From the NCBI RefSeq assembly GCF_026191915.1, contig NZ_JAIMBY010000005.1:62001-126000 (forward strand): 64,000 bases of DNA. The letters run 5' to 3'. The first letter of the stretch is position 1. Each line of letters starts with the position of its first letter. The position numbers and the translations under genes are program-made. Source of the stretch: Acidiphilium sp. PA. GTDB taxonomy: Bacteria > Pseudomonadota > Alphaproteobacteria > Acetobacterales > Acetobacteraceae. The notes below the pieces were generated by a model. The model ran no database searches. It had not been told where the DNA came from and saw only the letters and a list, made by a program, of their open reading frames with translations. Below are positions 9,061 to 18,138 of this stretch, piece after piece.

Positions 9061-10179
9061 GTGACTGAAGCCACCCTGCCGATACGGAACACACAAGGGC
9101 CCGATGGCGCAGCGCCCCGCGGTGCGATCCGCCTGGAGGGGATCAGCCGGGTGTTCGGCGGCGGCATCGTGGCGGTCGATCAGATCGATCTGGACATCCG
9201 CGCCGGCGAATTCTTCACCCTGCTGGGCCCGTCGGGTTGCGGCAAAACCACGCTGCTCCGCATGATCGCCGGGTTCGAGACGCCCGATACCGGACGGATT
9301 CTGATCTCCGGGCGCGAGATGCAGAACGTCCCCCCCCACAAGCGCGCCGTGAATACGGTGTTTCAGTCCTATGCGCTGTTTCCGCATCTCTCGGTCGCCG
9401 AGAATATCGGCTTCGGCCTGCGCATGCGCGGCGTGGCGAAAGCGGAACGCCTCGCCCGCACCGAGCAGATCATGGCCCTCCTGCAGATCGATGCATTCGC
9501 CCGGCGCAACCCCGCGCAACTATCCGGCGGCCAGCGCCAACGCGTGGCCCTGGCGCGGGCGCTGGTGAACGAGCCCGAGGTGGTCCTGCTCGATGAGCCG
9601 CTTTCAGCCCTCGATGCGAAATTGCGCGCCGAATTGCAGGTCGAACTGATGCGCATGCAAAAGCGCCTCGGCATGACGTTCATTTTCGTCACGCACGACC
9701 AGCACGAGGCGCTCGTGATGAGCGACCGGATCGCGGTGATGGAGCGCGGGCGGATGTTGCAGGTCGGCCCGGTGCTCGATGTCTACGAACAGCCGCGCTC
9801 GGTGTTCGTCGCGGAGTTTCTCGGCCTGTCGAACATCTGGAAATTCACGCCGCGGCCCGGCAATGTCGCCGAAACCGCGCTCGGCGCGCTCGCGATCAAC
9901 ACCAGGATCGACACCCAGCGCACCGCGATGATCCGGCCCGAGAAAATCTGGCTCTATCCCGAAGCCGATGCGCCGCGCGACCGGCCCAATACCTTCCCCG
10001 GCGTCGTGCGCGAGGCGATCTACATGGGCGCTTCGACGCAATACAACGTCGAACTGCCCGGCGGCGCCATCGTTCTTGCGCTCGATACCAATAACCAGGC
10101 GGCCGAGCGCAGCTGGGGGCCGGGCGAGCGTGTGGTGCTGGAACTCAAACCCGGCAACATCATGCTGATCGACGGATGA
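9061..10179 (+). CDS. potA: Polyamine ABC transporter, ATP-binding subunit
   Basis: ATPase that powers import of spermidine/putrescine-type substrates, 372 residues. Walker A is GPSGCGKT (56-63), the Q-loop is TVFQSYALFPHLSV, the signature LSGGQ lies at 154-158, Walker B is EVVLLDEPLSALD and the His switch is FVTHDQHEA. A C-terminal TOBE-like domain follows (MIRPEKIWLYP), typical of the Pot/Cys/Mal importers. The start is a GTG. Its gene leads a four-gene transporter operon: 13 nt to the first permease, then 4-nt overlaps or short gaps. PotA and PotG cannot be told apart by sequence alone. Confidence 0.92.
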   Translation: MTEATLPIRNTQGPDGAAPRGAIRLEGISRVFGGGIVAVDQIDLDIRAGEFFTLLGPSGCGKTTLLRMIAGFETPDTGRILISGREMQNVPPHKRAVNTVFQSYALFPHLSVAENIGFGLRMRGVAKAERLARTEQIMALLQIDAFARRNPAQLSGGQRQRVALARALVNEPEVVLLDEPLSALDAKLRAELQVELMRMQKRLGMTFIFVTHDQHEALVMSDRIAVMERGRMLQVGPVLDVYEQPRSVFVAEFLGLSNIWKFTPRPGNVAETALGALAINTRIDTQRTAMIRPEKIWLYPEADAPRDRPNTFPGVVREAIYMGASTQYNVELPGGAIVLALDTNNQAAERSWGPGERVVLELKPGNIMLIDG

Positions 10180-10192
10180 AACCGGCCCAGCC

Positions 10193-11128
10193 ATGTCCAC
10201 GGTAACCGGGAGCGCATCCATGCAGGGACGGGCCGAGCGGACGGAACGGCTCGCGCGTGCCTGGCGCCTCTGGATGACGGCCGGCCCCGGATTGTTCTGG
10301 ATCGTGATCTTTCTGTTGCTGCCGAGCCTGATCCTGCTCGGGATCGGTTTCTTCTCGATCGGCAATTACGGCAATCCCCATCTGCCGCTCTCGCTCGAGC
10401 CGTTCCGCGAAGTCGCCGGCTATTCGATCCTCGGCTGGAGCCCCGATAACATCGCCACCATCCTGCGCTCGCTGTTGCAGGCGGTGTCGGCGGCCGGTCT
10501 GACCATCCTGCTCGCCTATCCGGTGGTGTTCTTCATCGTCACGCAGCCGCCGGCGCTCCGCCCGCTGCTGCTGCTGTTCGTCATCCTGCCGTCCTGGACA
10601 AATCAGGTCGTGCGCACCTATGCGTGGATGGAACTGCTCGGGCCAGGCTCCGCCCTGTCGCATCTCGCGCAGAATGCCGGACTGATTCCGCCTCATCTCG
10701 GCCTGATGCCGGGCATTCTGGCGATGCAGATCGGCCTGACCTACAATTACCTGCCCTACATGGTCGTCCCGCTCTATGCCGCGGCGGAAAAACTCGACTG
10801 GAGCCTGGTCGAGGCCGGGCGCGATCTCTACGCCTCGGGGCGGCGGTTGTTCTGGAGTGCCGTCTTCCCGCAGACCATCCCCGGTCTGCTCTCGGGCATC
10901 ATCCTGGTCGCGATTCCCGCGTTCGGCGATTACGTGGTGCCGACGCTCCTGGGCGGCGGCAAATCGATGATGATCGGCTCATTGATCGCCTCGCAATTTC
11001 TTGACACACCGAATTGGCCCTACGGCGCGGCGCTGACGATCTTCATGCTGATTTTCACCTGCGCCGGCCTGATCGTGTTCCGCGTCATGAGCAAGCGCCT
11101 CGGCAGTTCCGAAGGTAGCATGATATGA
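10193..11128 (+). CDS. potB: Polyamine ABC transporter permease (PotB/PotH type)
   Basis: Inner-membrane permease of 311 residues with six predicted helices. The coupling EAA motif reads EAGRDLYASGRRLFWSAVFP and precedes IPGLLSGIILVAIPAFGDYVVP, a pattern characteristic of PotB/PotH. Its stop overlaps the next permease start by 4 nt (ATGA at 11125-11128), so the two halves of the channel are translationally coupled. It works with the ATPase at 9.1 kb and the binding protein at 12.0 kb. Confidence 0.92.
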   Translation: MSTVTGSASMQGRAERTERLARAWRLWMTAGPGLFWIVIFLLLPSLILLGIGFFSIGNYGNPHLPLSLEPFREVAGYSILGWSPDNIATILRSLLQAVSAAGLTILLAYPVVFFIVTQPPALRPLLLLFVILPSWTNQVVRTYAWMELLGPGSALSHLAQNAGLIPPHLGLMPGILAMQIGLTYNYLPYMVVPLYAAAEKLDWSLVEAGRDLYASGRRLFWSAVFPQTIPGLLSGIILVAIPAFGDYVVPTLLGGGKSMMIGSLIASQFLDTPNWPYGAALTIFMLIFTCAGLIVFRVMSKRLGSSEGSMI

Positions 11129-11964
11129 GCCAGCACCTGACACCGCCGATCCGCCGCGCGCTGCTGCTGACCAGCCTGCCCGTATACATCCTGTTGTACG
11201 CGCCGCTCGCGCTGATCGCGGTGTTTTCATTCGCCCCGGCGCCGGGCGGCACGGCGGCGGGCCTGCACTGGTACGACGCCCTGCTGCACGCGCCGAATGT
11301 GCTGGCCGCCCTGCGCCGGTCACTGACACTCGCGTTAGGATCATCGATCCTCGGCACCGTGCTGGGAACCTTGATGGGGTTCGGCCTCAGCCGCTTCCGC
11401 AGCCGCGCCCGATCGGGGTTCGCCGCCGCCTTGCCGAGCCTGATCATCTACACGCCGATCATCATGCCCAGCCTGGTATTCGGCATCTCCGAGCTGATCT
11501 TTTTCAATCTGATGCACAATGCGACCGGGCTGTTCGCGGCAGGGCTGCTGACCATGGGCATCGCCCATGTGACGTTCCAGGCCCCCTATGTCGCACTCGT
11601 CGTCTTCGCGCGCATGGCGGGGCTGGATCCGAATTTGTTCGAGGCCTCGCACGATCTCTACGCCAACGGGCGTCAGTCCTTCCTGCATCTGACGGTGCCG
11701 GTGATCCGCCCCGCGATCATCGGCGGCTTCCTGCTCGCCTTCACATTGTCGATCGATGATTTCACCATCAGCTACTTCACCGCGGGGCCGGGCAGCACGA
11801 CGCTGCCGATCTATATCTACAGCGCCGTGGCGCGCAAAGGCATCTCGCCCGACATCAATGCGCTCGCCACACTCATGATTGCCACGGTGATCGGCATCGG
11901 CCTATTGCAATACGGTTTCACCCGGCAAAAAGACCGGCTGGCCGTGCCACGCACCGGCGATTGA
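11125..11964 (+). CDS. potC: Polyamine ABC transporter permease (PotC/PotI type)
   Basis: Second inner-membrane permease, 279 residues, about six helices. The EAA loop reads EASHDLYANGRQSFLHLTVP, followed by the PotC/PotI-type stretch AFTLSIDDFTISYFTAGPGS. It overlaps the preceding permease gene by 4 nt and is followed after 26 nt by the binding-protein gene. Pairing of a PotB-type and a PotC-type subunit gives the complete heterodimeric channel. Confidence 0.92.
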   Translation: MSQHLTPPIRRALLLTSLPVYILLYAPLALIAVFSFAPAPGGTAAGLHWYDALLHAPNVLAALRRSLTLALGSSILGTVLGTLMGFGLSRFRSRARSGFAAALPSLIIYTPIIMPSLVFGISELIFFNLMHNATGLFAAGLLTMGIAHVTFQAPYVALVVFARMAGLDPNLFEASHDLYANGRQSFLHLTVPVIRPAIIGGFLLAFTLSIDDFTISYFTAGPGSTTLPIYIYSAVARKGISPDINALATLMIATVIGIGLLQYGFTRQKDRLAVPRTGD

Positions 11965-11990
11965 ACAACCAGATCAACAGGAGGCTAACA

Positions 11991-13085
11991 ATGAAATACC
12001 GTAGCGACATCATCAAAACAATCGTAGGGTCGGCGGCCCTGATCGGCAGTGTGATCGCCGGCACCATGGCCATGGCCCCGCCGGCACAGGCGGCGGGCAA
12101 GACGCTCTACCTGTTCAACTGGCAGGACTATATCGGCAAGGGGCTGATCAAGAAATACGAGGCCCATTGCGGCTGCACCGTGGTGCAGACCTATTACGAT
12201 TCAAATTCGGCGCTGGCGGCGAAGCTGAAGGCGGGTGGCGATTCGCAATACGATGTCATCGTGCCGTCGAGCTATTACGTGCCGCAGCTGATCCATGAAG
12301 GTCTGATCGCCAAACTCGACAAGAAGGACATCCCGAACTTCCGCAATCTAGCCGCCAAGTTCCAGAACCCTTCCTATGACCCGCACGATGATTACACCAT
12401 GCCCTATCAATGGGGCACGACCGGCATCGGCTATCTGAAAACCAAGGTGACCTCACTGCCCGAAAGCTGGGCGGTGCTGTTCAATCCGAAGCTGAACCCG
12501 AGCTATCCCTTCGCCCTGATGGGCGGGTCCGGGCGCGATACCATCGGCGCCGCCTGCGCCTACCTCGGCTACGGATTTACCTGCAACAGGAAAAGCCAGT
12601 GGATCAAGGCGGCCAAGCTGATCGAAAAGACCGAGAAGCGCAAGAATTTCACGGGCTTCGTCGATGGCGACCCCGCCATGGGCCAGATCAAGAAGGGCAC
12701 GATCGCAATCGGCATGACGTTCAATGGCGCGGTCGCCGAATGCTACGATGACAAATCGTGCCTGAATTCGGGCTATCTGCTGCCGAAACAGGGCAGCGAA
12801 ATCTGGGTCGATACCATGGCGATCCCCAAAAATGCGCCGGACCCGAAACTCGCTTATGATTTCATCAACTTCATCCTCTCGGCCAAGGCGGGCGCCGAAC
12901 TTTCCAACTATAATCTCTATGGCAGTCCGAACGCCGCGGCCGGGCCGATGCTGAGCGCCGAACTCAAGAAACCGCTGATCAAGCCGGACGCCATGGAAAT
13001 GAAATACCTGCATTTCCTGCCGGCCCTGGCGGGAACCAAACTGCAGACCTTCAACGCGATCTGGACCGCGGTGCGCCAACACTGA
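11991..13085 (+). CDS. potD: Polyamine ABC transporter periplasmic binding protein
   Basis: Extracellular solute-binding protein family 1, 364 residues, resembling PotD/PotF. An N-terminal signal peptide runs to about residue 34 (GTMAMAPPAQAAG), then the mature domain starts with LYLFNWQDYIGKGLIKKYE, the hallmark of polyamine-binding proteins. The ATG at 11991 is chosen because AGGAGG lies directly upstream; a longer frame from 11961 lacks such a site and would bury the signal peptide. It delivers substrate to the two permeases encoded just before it. Putrescine versus spermidine preference is not resolvable here. Confidence 0.92.
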   Translation: MKYRSDIIKTIVGSAALIGSVIAGTMAMAPPAQAAGKTLYLFNWQDYIGKGLIKKYEAHCGCTVVQTYYDSNSALAAKLKAGGDSQYDVIVPSSYYVPQLIHEGLIAKLDKKDIPNFRNLAAKFQNPSYDPHDDYTMPYQWGTTGIGYLKTKVTSLPESWAVLFNPKLNPSYPFALMGGSGRDTIGAACAYLGYGFTCNRKSQWIKAAKLIEKTEKRKNFTGFVDGDPAMGQIKKGTIAIGMTFNGAVAECYDDKSCLNSGYLLPKQGSEIWVDTMAIPKNAPDPKLAYDFINFILSAKAGAELSNYNLYGSPNAAAGPMLSAELKKPLIKPDAMEMKYLHFLPALAGTKLQTFNAIWTAVRQH

Positions 13086-13100
13086 CACCGATTACGACGG

Positions 13101-13119
13101 CGCGCCCATTCCGGGCGCG
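13101..13119 (+). terminator. GC-rich hairpin between potD and the second glutamine synthetase-like gene
   Basis: CGCGCCC (13101-13107) pairs perfectly with GGGCGCG (13113-13119) across ATTCC, followed by TCGCTTCTCT. It may reduce read-through from the highly expressed transporter genes into the downstream ligase gene. The T-tract is weak, so complete termination is unlikely. Confidence 0.45.
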
Positions 13120-13140
13120 TCGCTTCTCTCCGAGGCTGAC

Positions 13141-14481
13141 ATGATCGATCTGATCGAATGGTTCAACGAACATCGCATTACCGAGGTCGAGTGCCTGGTG
13201 CCCGATATAACCGGCATTCCGCGTGGCAAGATCATGCCGGCGCAGAAGTTTCACCAGGGCGGCGCACCGCGCCTGCCGGAGAGCATTTTCATCCAGTCGG
13301 TCACCGGCGAATATCCCGACGATCCGGATGATATTCTGAGCGATCCCGCGATCATCGACATCAAACTGATCGCCGATCCCTCGACCGTCCGCCTGGTGCC
13401 CTGGGCGCATGAACCGACCGCGCAGATCATCCATGATTGCCATTATGCCAACGGCAAACCGGTGCCGATCGCGCCGCGCCAGGTCCTGCGTCAAGTGATG
13501 TCGCTCTATGCCGAGCGCGGCTGGAAGCCGGTCCTGGCACCGGAGCTTGAGTTCTATCTGGTCGGGCGCAACACCGACCCCGACTATCCGTTGGTGCCAC
13601 CGATCGGGCGATCCGGCCGCCAGGAAACCGGCCGGCAGGCCTATTCGATCGATGCGGTCAACGAATTCGATCCGCTGTTCGAAGAGATGTACGATTTCTG
13701 CGAGATCCAGGAACTCGATCTCGACACGCTGATCCACGAGGAAGGTGCAGCACAGGTCGAGATCAATTTTCTGCACGGCGATCCATTGAACCGCGCCGAT
13801 CAGGTATTCCTGTTCAAGCGCACGGTGCGCGAAGTGGCGCTGCGCCACGATATCTACGCGACCTTCATGGCCAAGCCGATGGGCCAGGAGCCCGGCAGCG
13901 CCATGCATGTGCATCAAAGCGTGATCGATGCCGAAACCGGTGAAAATCTGTTCGCCGACCGCGATGGCAAACCGAGCGCGCTCTTCCTGTCCTTCATCGG
14001 CGGACTGCAGAAATACATCCCGGCGATCATGCCGATCTTTGCGCCCAACGTGAATTCCTACCGCCGGCTCACGCGGTTCTCCAACGCACCGATCAACCTG
14101 CAATGGGGCCACGACAACCGCACCTGCGGCCTGCGCGTGCCGTTCGGCGATCCTTCGGCCATGCGGGTCGAAAACCGGGTGCCCGGGGCCGATGCCAATC
14201 CCTATCTCGCATTCGCCGCCTCGCTCGCCTGCGGCTTCCTGGGCATGACGGAGGGGTTGAACGCAACCCCGCCGTTCAAGGGTTCGGCCTATTCGCAACC
14301 GTACAGCCTGCCCCGCGAGCTCTCTCACGCGCTCGAAATGATGGAGCAATCCCGGCCGCTGAACGATATCCTCGGCGAAAAGCTGGTGCAGGTGTTCGTT
14401 GCGGTTAAACGTCTCGAATACGAAACATATTTGCGGGTCATCAGCTCGTGGGAGCGTGAACATCTGCTGCTGAACGTCTGA
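13141..14481 (+). CDS. puuA: Glutamine synthetase-family ligase (PuuA-like, second paralogue)
   Basis: Second ATP-dependent glutamate-amine ligase-like enzyme, 446 residues. An N-terminal domain with CLVPDITGIPRGKI precedes the catalytic core: APELEFYL (Glu135/Glu137), AMHVHQSVID and RVENRVPGADANPYLAFA. It clearly diverges from the copy at 3.9 kb and is therefore not a recent duplicate. It sits between the polyamine importer and a PuuB-like oxidase, 5 nt before the latter. This is the order expected for the first two steps of gamma-glutamylated putrescine degradation: ligation, then oxidation. Confidence 0.88.
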   Translation: MIDLIEWFNEHRITEVECLVPDITGIPRGKIMPAQKFHQGGAPRLPESIFIQSVTGEYPDDPDDILSDPAIIDIKLIADPSTVRLVPWAHEPTAQIIHDCHYANGKPVPIAPRQVLRQVMSLYAERGWKPVLAPELEFYLVGRNTDPDYPLVPPIGRSGRQETGRQAYSIDAVNEFDPLFEEMYDFCEIQELDLDTLIHEEGAAQVEINFLHGDPLNRADQVFLFKRTVREVALRHDIYATFMAKPMGQEPGSAMHVHQSVIDAETGENLFADRDGKPSALFLSFIGGLQKYIPAIMPIFAPNVNSYRRLTRFSNAPINLQWGHDNRTCGLRVPFGDPSAMRVENRVPGADANPYLAFAASLACGFLGMTEGLNATPPFKGSAYSQPYSLPRELSHALEMMEQSRPLNDILGEKLVQVFVAVKRLEYETYLRVISSWEREHLLLNV

Positions 14482-14486
14482 ACACC

Positions 14487-15746
14487 ATGGCGCTGGCGAA
14501 TTACTACGAGGCCACGGCTCGCTTTCCAACCACGACCGCACCACTCACCGGCGATCTGAGCTGCGATGTCGCGATCATCGGTGCCGGCATGACCGGATGC
14601 TCGGCGGCACTCCACCTCGCCGAACGCGGCTACCGCGTCGCGCTGCTCGAAGCGCAGCACATCGGATTCGGCGCCTCCGGGCGCAACGGCGGCCAGGCGC
14701 TGCCCGGCTTCGCCGCCAGCCAGACCATCGTGCGCCGGCTGATGGGCGCGGCTGCCGCACGATCTCTATGGGACATGAGCGTGGAGGCGGTCGATCTGCT
14801 GCACACGCAGATCGACCGCTTCGCCATCCCCTGCGATCCCCAACGCGGCTATCTGCACGCCGCCGTCAAGCAACGCCAGGTGCGCGAACTTCAAGAGTGG
14901 CAGCAGGAACTTCACGAACTCGGTGCCACCGGTTTCACCCTGCTGCAAGGGTCAGCGTTGCAGGCCCGGCTCGCCAGCCCGCGCTACCAGGCCGCGTTGT
15001 ACGACCCGCTCGCCGGACATATCCATCCGCTGAACTACACGCTCGGGCTCGGCCATGCGGCGATCGCCGCAGGCGCGCAAATCTTCACCGGCACCCGCGT
15101 CAGCGAGATCCACGAAGACAGGCGCGTGACGCTGACGACGCCACAGGGCGCGGTCACCGCCGACTACCTGCTCCTGTGCGGCAATGCCTATCTCGGCACG
15201 CTCTCGCGCCCGATTGCAGGCTACGTGATGCCGGTCGGCACCTACATCATTGCCACCGAATCCCGGCCGGACGTGACGTCGCTGATCCCGAACAACGAGG
15301 CGGTGGCGGATCTGAATTTCGTGCTCGATTATTTTCGCCGCAGCCCCGACGACCGGATGCTGTTCGGCGGCCGCGTATCGTATTCGACGCTGCCACCACC
15401 CAATCTCGCCGCCTCGATGCTGCGCCGCGCCAGACGGGCATTTCCCCAACTCGCCGATGCGCGGGTCGATTACGTGTGGGGCGGCAATGTCGCCATCACC
15501 CGCAACCGTCTGCCCCATTTCGGGCGGCTCGGCCGGAACACTCTCTTTGCGCAAGGATTTTCCGGCCATGGCGTCGCCTTGACCGGGCTGGCCGGCAAGC
15601 TGCTTGCCGAGGCCGTGGCCGGCCAGGCCGAGCGGTTCGATTTGTTCGCCCAAATCCCCCACGCGCGGTTTCCCGGCGGCCCGATGCTGCGCATGCCGAG
15701 CCTGGTGCTCGCCACCAGCTGGTTTCGCCTGCGCGACATGCTGTGA
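14487..15746 (+). CDS. puuB: FAD-dependent oxidoreductase (gamma-glutamylputrescine oxidase-like)
   Basis: DAO-family flavoenzyme of 419 residues. The FAD-binding dinucleotide fold is GAGMTGCSAAL (32-42), followed by GFGASGRNGGQALPGF, a signature of the PuuB/OrdL group. The C-terminal FAD motif is FAQGFSGHGVALTGLAGKLLAEA. It would oxidise gamma-glutamylputrescine to the aldehyde with release of ammonia and peroxide. It is 5 nt after the second ligase and its stop overlaps the next gene start by 4 nt. No aldehyde dehydrogenase (PuuC) or gamma-glutamyl-GABA hydrolase (PuuD) is visible in the window. Confidence 0.88.
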   Translation: MALANYYEATARFPTTTAPLTGDLSCDVAIIGAGMTGCSAALHLAERGYRVALLEAQHIGFGASGRNGGQALPGFAASQTIVRRLMGAAAARSLWDMSVEAVDLLHTQIDRFAIPCDPQRGYLHAAVKQRQVRELQEWQQELHELGATGFTLLQGSALQARLASPRYQAALYDPLAGHIHPLNYTLGLGHAAIAAGAQIFTGTRVSEIHEDRRVTLTTPQGAVTADYLLLCGNAYLGTLSRPIAGYVMPVGTYIIATESRPDVTSLIPNNEAVADLNFVLDYFRRSPDDRMLFGGRVSYSTLPPPNLAASMLRRARRAFPQLADARVDYVWGGNVAITRNRLPHFGRLGRNTLFAQGFSGHGVALTGLAGKLLAEAVAGQAERFDLFAQIPHARFPGGPMLRMPSLVLATSWFRLRDML

Positions 15747-17245
15747 GCGCCACGTCGCCCCGCGCGCGGATACGAATTGCCGCGGCACTAGGCAGCGCCG
15801 CCCTCATTCTGCTGATCATCGCCTGGTGCCGTGGCGGCGAATACGACGAATATTACAGCATCTTTCTGATCGCGGGCGATCCCAGGCCCCACTGGCCGGT
15901 CGTACCGGTCCGCGTGATGGCTCTGCGCGGATTATATCACGGGCACGCCGGCCTGCTCGAGATCGTCCGCGCCCTGCGCCGTGGTGACGTCCATCCACCG
16001 CTCTACTTCTGGCTGTTGTCCGTCTGGCGCGACCTGGTCGGGATGACTCTGTTCCGACTTCGTATGTTATCAATCATCCTGACGCTGCTGGCCCTGGCCA
16101 CTCTGGCGCGGATCGCGCGCCGCCTCGGCGTCGCCCCCGCCCGCACAATCGTTCTGACCGTGCTTTGCTACGGGTTTGCCTACACCGGCGTCGTCGCACG
16201 CAATTTCGCGCTGGCTGATCTGCTGTCACTCACCGGGGTCGTGCTGTTGCTGAAAGCCACAGCACCGCCAAATCGCCCGATCGCCCTGCTCGGCGGCTTC
16301 GCACTCGGCGCCGCCTGTTTCTCGAATTATCTCGCGAGTTTCACAACGATCGCAGCGCTCGGCTGGTTTGCCATCATCAACCGGCGCCATCCCCTCACGG
16401 CGCTGCTGCCCGCCCTCGGCGCCGCATCGCTCATCCCCGCCGGCGCCTGGTTCTTTCTGGCGCAGGCCGAAAGTCGCAAGGGTCAGTTCCACGCCTTCAA
16501 ACCATTCCGCGCGCTGATCGAGCTCGGCCGCGATCAGGCAGGCGCCGTCCTCGGTGCGCTCCCACGCTATGCACCACCACCCGTCTCGATCGCACTCGCA
16601 GCGGCGCTCGGCGCCTTGGCCGTGCTGCTCGCGGCGCTGGTGATCCGCGATGGCCTGCCACGCCTGGCACCGCACCACCGTGGCCTGGTGGGCAGCCTGA
16701 TCCTGGCGCCGCCTCTGGGTCTCCTCGCACTCGGCGCCGCCTTCGATAACACGCCGATCGAGGTGCGCTACGTCTGGCTCGGCCTGCCGTATATCGGCCT
16801 CGCCCTGGCGGCGGCCGTGCACAACCGGCCCCGGCTCGCCGCGCTGTTGATCACGGTCCAGGCCGCCGCGATCGCAGGCCTCGCGATCGCGCCGCAGACC
16901 ATGCAGCCGGCCAGGCGCACCGCACGCACCGCCGCGGCGCTCGCGGGTGCCGATGCGCTGGTCCTGGTGCCGTTCGGCAACGACGGGGTCGGCATTCCCG
17001 GCCCGTTCATCGCCGCTGCCCCGTCGCACCTCCTGGTGCAGATCGTGCGCGCGGCAACCCCTGCCCTGCCCGCCGCCACCGCGCGTTTCCATCGCATCGT
17101 CATCGCCAATATCCAGGTCGATACCGCCAGCCGCACCCTCATCCCACAATTGGTCGCGTTATTCTCCGCCGACCCCTGCCGCACGTTGCAGCGCTCACCG
17201 GCCGATGTCATCGTGTTCGACAATCACTGCCAGGAGCCGCAATGA
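15743..17245 (+). CDS. GT-C membrane glycosyltransferase (PMT_2/GT39-like)
   Basis: Predicted polytopic membrane glycosyltransferase, 500 residues. The start is a GTG at 15743 overlapping the puuB stop (GTGA). The same frame is open far upstream, inside puuB, but that part has puuB antiframe composition and is not coding. An N-terminal helix is followed by an acidic loop GGEYDEYYS and, further on, RRGDVHPPLYFWLLSVW, which matches the periplasmic loop of dolichyl-phosphate-mannose/ArnT-type transferases. About ten hydrophobic helices follow and a soluble C-terminal part of about 110 residues. The acceptor is unknown. Its coupling to puuB and to the downstream hydrolase is odd for a glycosyltransferase. 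Confidence 0.75.
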   Translation: MSATSPRARIRIAAALGSAALILLIIAWCRGGEYDEYYSIFLIAGDPRPHWPVVPVRVMALRGLYHGHAGLLEIVRALRRGDVHPPLYFWLLSVWRDLVGMTLFRLRMLSIILTLLALATLARIARRLGVAPARTIVLTVLCYGFAYTGVVARNFALADLLSLTGVVLLLKATAPPNRPIALLGGFALGAACFSNYLASFTTIAALGWFAIINRRHPLTALLPALGAASLIPAGAWFFLAQAESRKGQFHAFKPFRALIELGRDQAGAVLGALPRYAPPPVSIALAAALGALAVLLAALVIRDGLPRLAPHHRGLVGSLILAPPLGLLALGAAFDNTPIEVRYVWLGLPYIGLALAAAVHNRPRLAALLITVQAAAIAGLAIAPQTMQPARRTARTAAALAGADALVLVPFGNDGVGIPGPFIAAAPSHLLVQIVRAATPALPAATARFHRIVIANIQVDTASRTLIPQLVALFSADPCRTLQRSPADVIVFDNHCQEPQ

Positions 17246-18138
17246 CCGATCCGTTCGAGGCCTTCACCCGCCGCCACGTCACGCTCGATGATGGCCGAAC
17301 CTTCCGCCTGCGCACCCACGGCAGCGGCCCGGCGCTGGTCATGCTGCACGGCATGCCGCAGACCCATTATATCTGGCACAAGATCGCCCCGGCCCTCGCC
17401 CAGCACTTCACCGTGATCTGCCCGGACATCACCGGCTACGGCGAAACCTTCAAGCCACCCGCCAGCACCGATCACGCGCCCTACGCGAAACGGGCGATGG
17501 CCGGCGATATCATCGCCCTGCTCGATCATCTGGCGATCGGCGATTTCGCGCTGGTCGGGCACGATCGCGGCGCACGCGTCGCACACCGGCTCGCGCTCGA
17601 CCACCCCTCCCGCGTCCGGCAACTCGCCATGCTCGACATCATTCCGACCATCGAACATTTCGAGCGCACCGACATGCGATTCGCGATGGGGTATTATCAC
17701 TGGTTCTTTCTCGCCCAGCCCCATCCGTTCCCCGAGACGCTGATCAACCTCGATGCCGGTGCCTGGCTCCTCGCCCAAAGCGCCCGGCACAAGACGGCAG
17801 GGTCGGTGTTCGCCGCACCCGCCATGGCCGATTACCAGCGCTGCATCGCCAACCCGGCAACCGTGGTGGCGATCTGCGAGGATTACCGCGCCGCCGCCAC
17901 CATCGATCTCGAACACGACCGCGCGAGCCGCGCGCATGGTTTGAAAATCGCCTGCCCCACCCTGGTTCTCTGGGGCGCGCACGGACTGGTCGGTACCCTG
18001 TACGAGCCGCTGACGATCTGGCGCGACTACTGCGCCGGCCCCCTCAGCGGCGCGGCACTGCCCGCCGGACACTACCTCGCCGAAGAAGCGCCGGCGGAAA
18101 CATTGGCCGCGCTGAGCGCGTTTCTCTCAGGCGGATAG
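17242..18138 (+). CDS. Alpha/beta hydrolase, haloacetate dehalogenase-like
   Basis: Soluble alpha/beta hydrolase of 298 residues. The nucleophile elbow is VGHDRGAR with Asp108 in place of the usual Ser, as in fluoroacetate/haloacetate dehalogenases. Arg109 and Arg112 match the carboxylate-binding arginines of that family and YYHWFFLAQPHPFPE matches its halide-binding His-Trp segment. HGMPQ forms the oxyanion region, and GHYLAEEAP near the C-terminus supplies the catalytic His. The start overlaps the glycosyltransferase stop by 4 nt. The 3' end overlaps the convergent leuA by 12 bp. Activity on haloacetates is inferred from these residues; another ester or epoxide substrate is possible. Confidence 0.82.
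   Translation: MTDPFEAFTRRHVTLDDGRTFRLRTHGSGPALVMLHGMPQTHYIWHKIAPALAQHFTVICPDITGYGETFKPPASTDHAPYAKRAMAGDIIALLDHLAIGDFALVGHDRGARVAHRLALDHPSRVRQLAMLDIIPTIEHFERTDMRFAMGYYHWFFLAQPHPFPETLINLDAGAWLLAQSARHKTAGSVFAAPAMADYQRCIANPATVVAICEDYRAAATIDLEHDRASRAHGLKIACPTLVLWGAHGLVGTLYEPLTIWRDYCAGPLSGAALPAGHYLAEEAPAETLAALSAFLSGG

Noticed and set aside
14597-15742. Apparent 882-residue frame fusing a long Arg/Pro-rich region to the glycosyltransferase
   Set aside because: The first 382 codons lie over puuB in another frame and are Arg/Ala/Pro-rich shadow sequence. Coding properties and the GTGA overlap place the real start at 15743.
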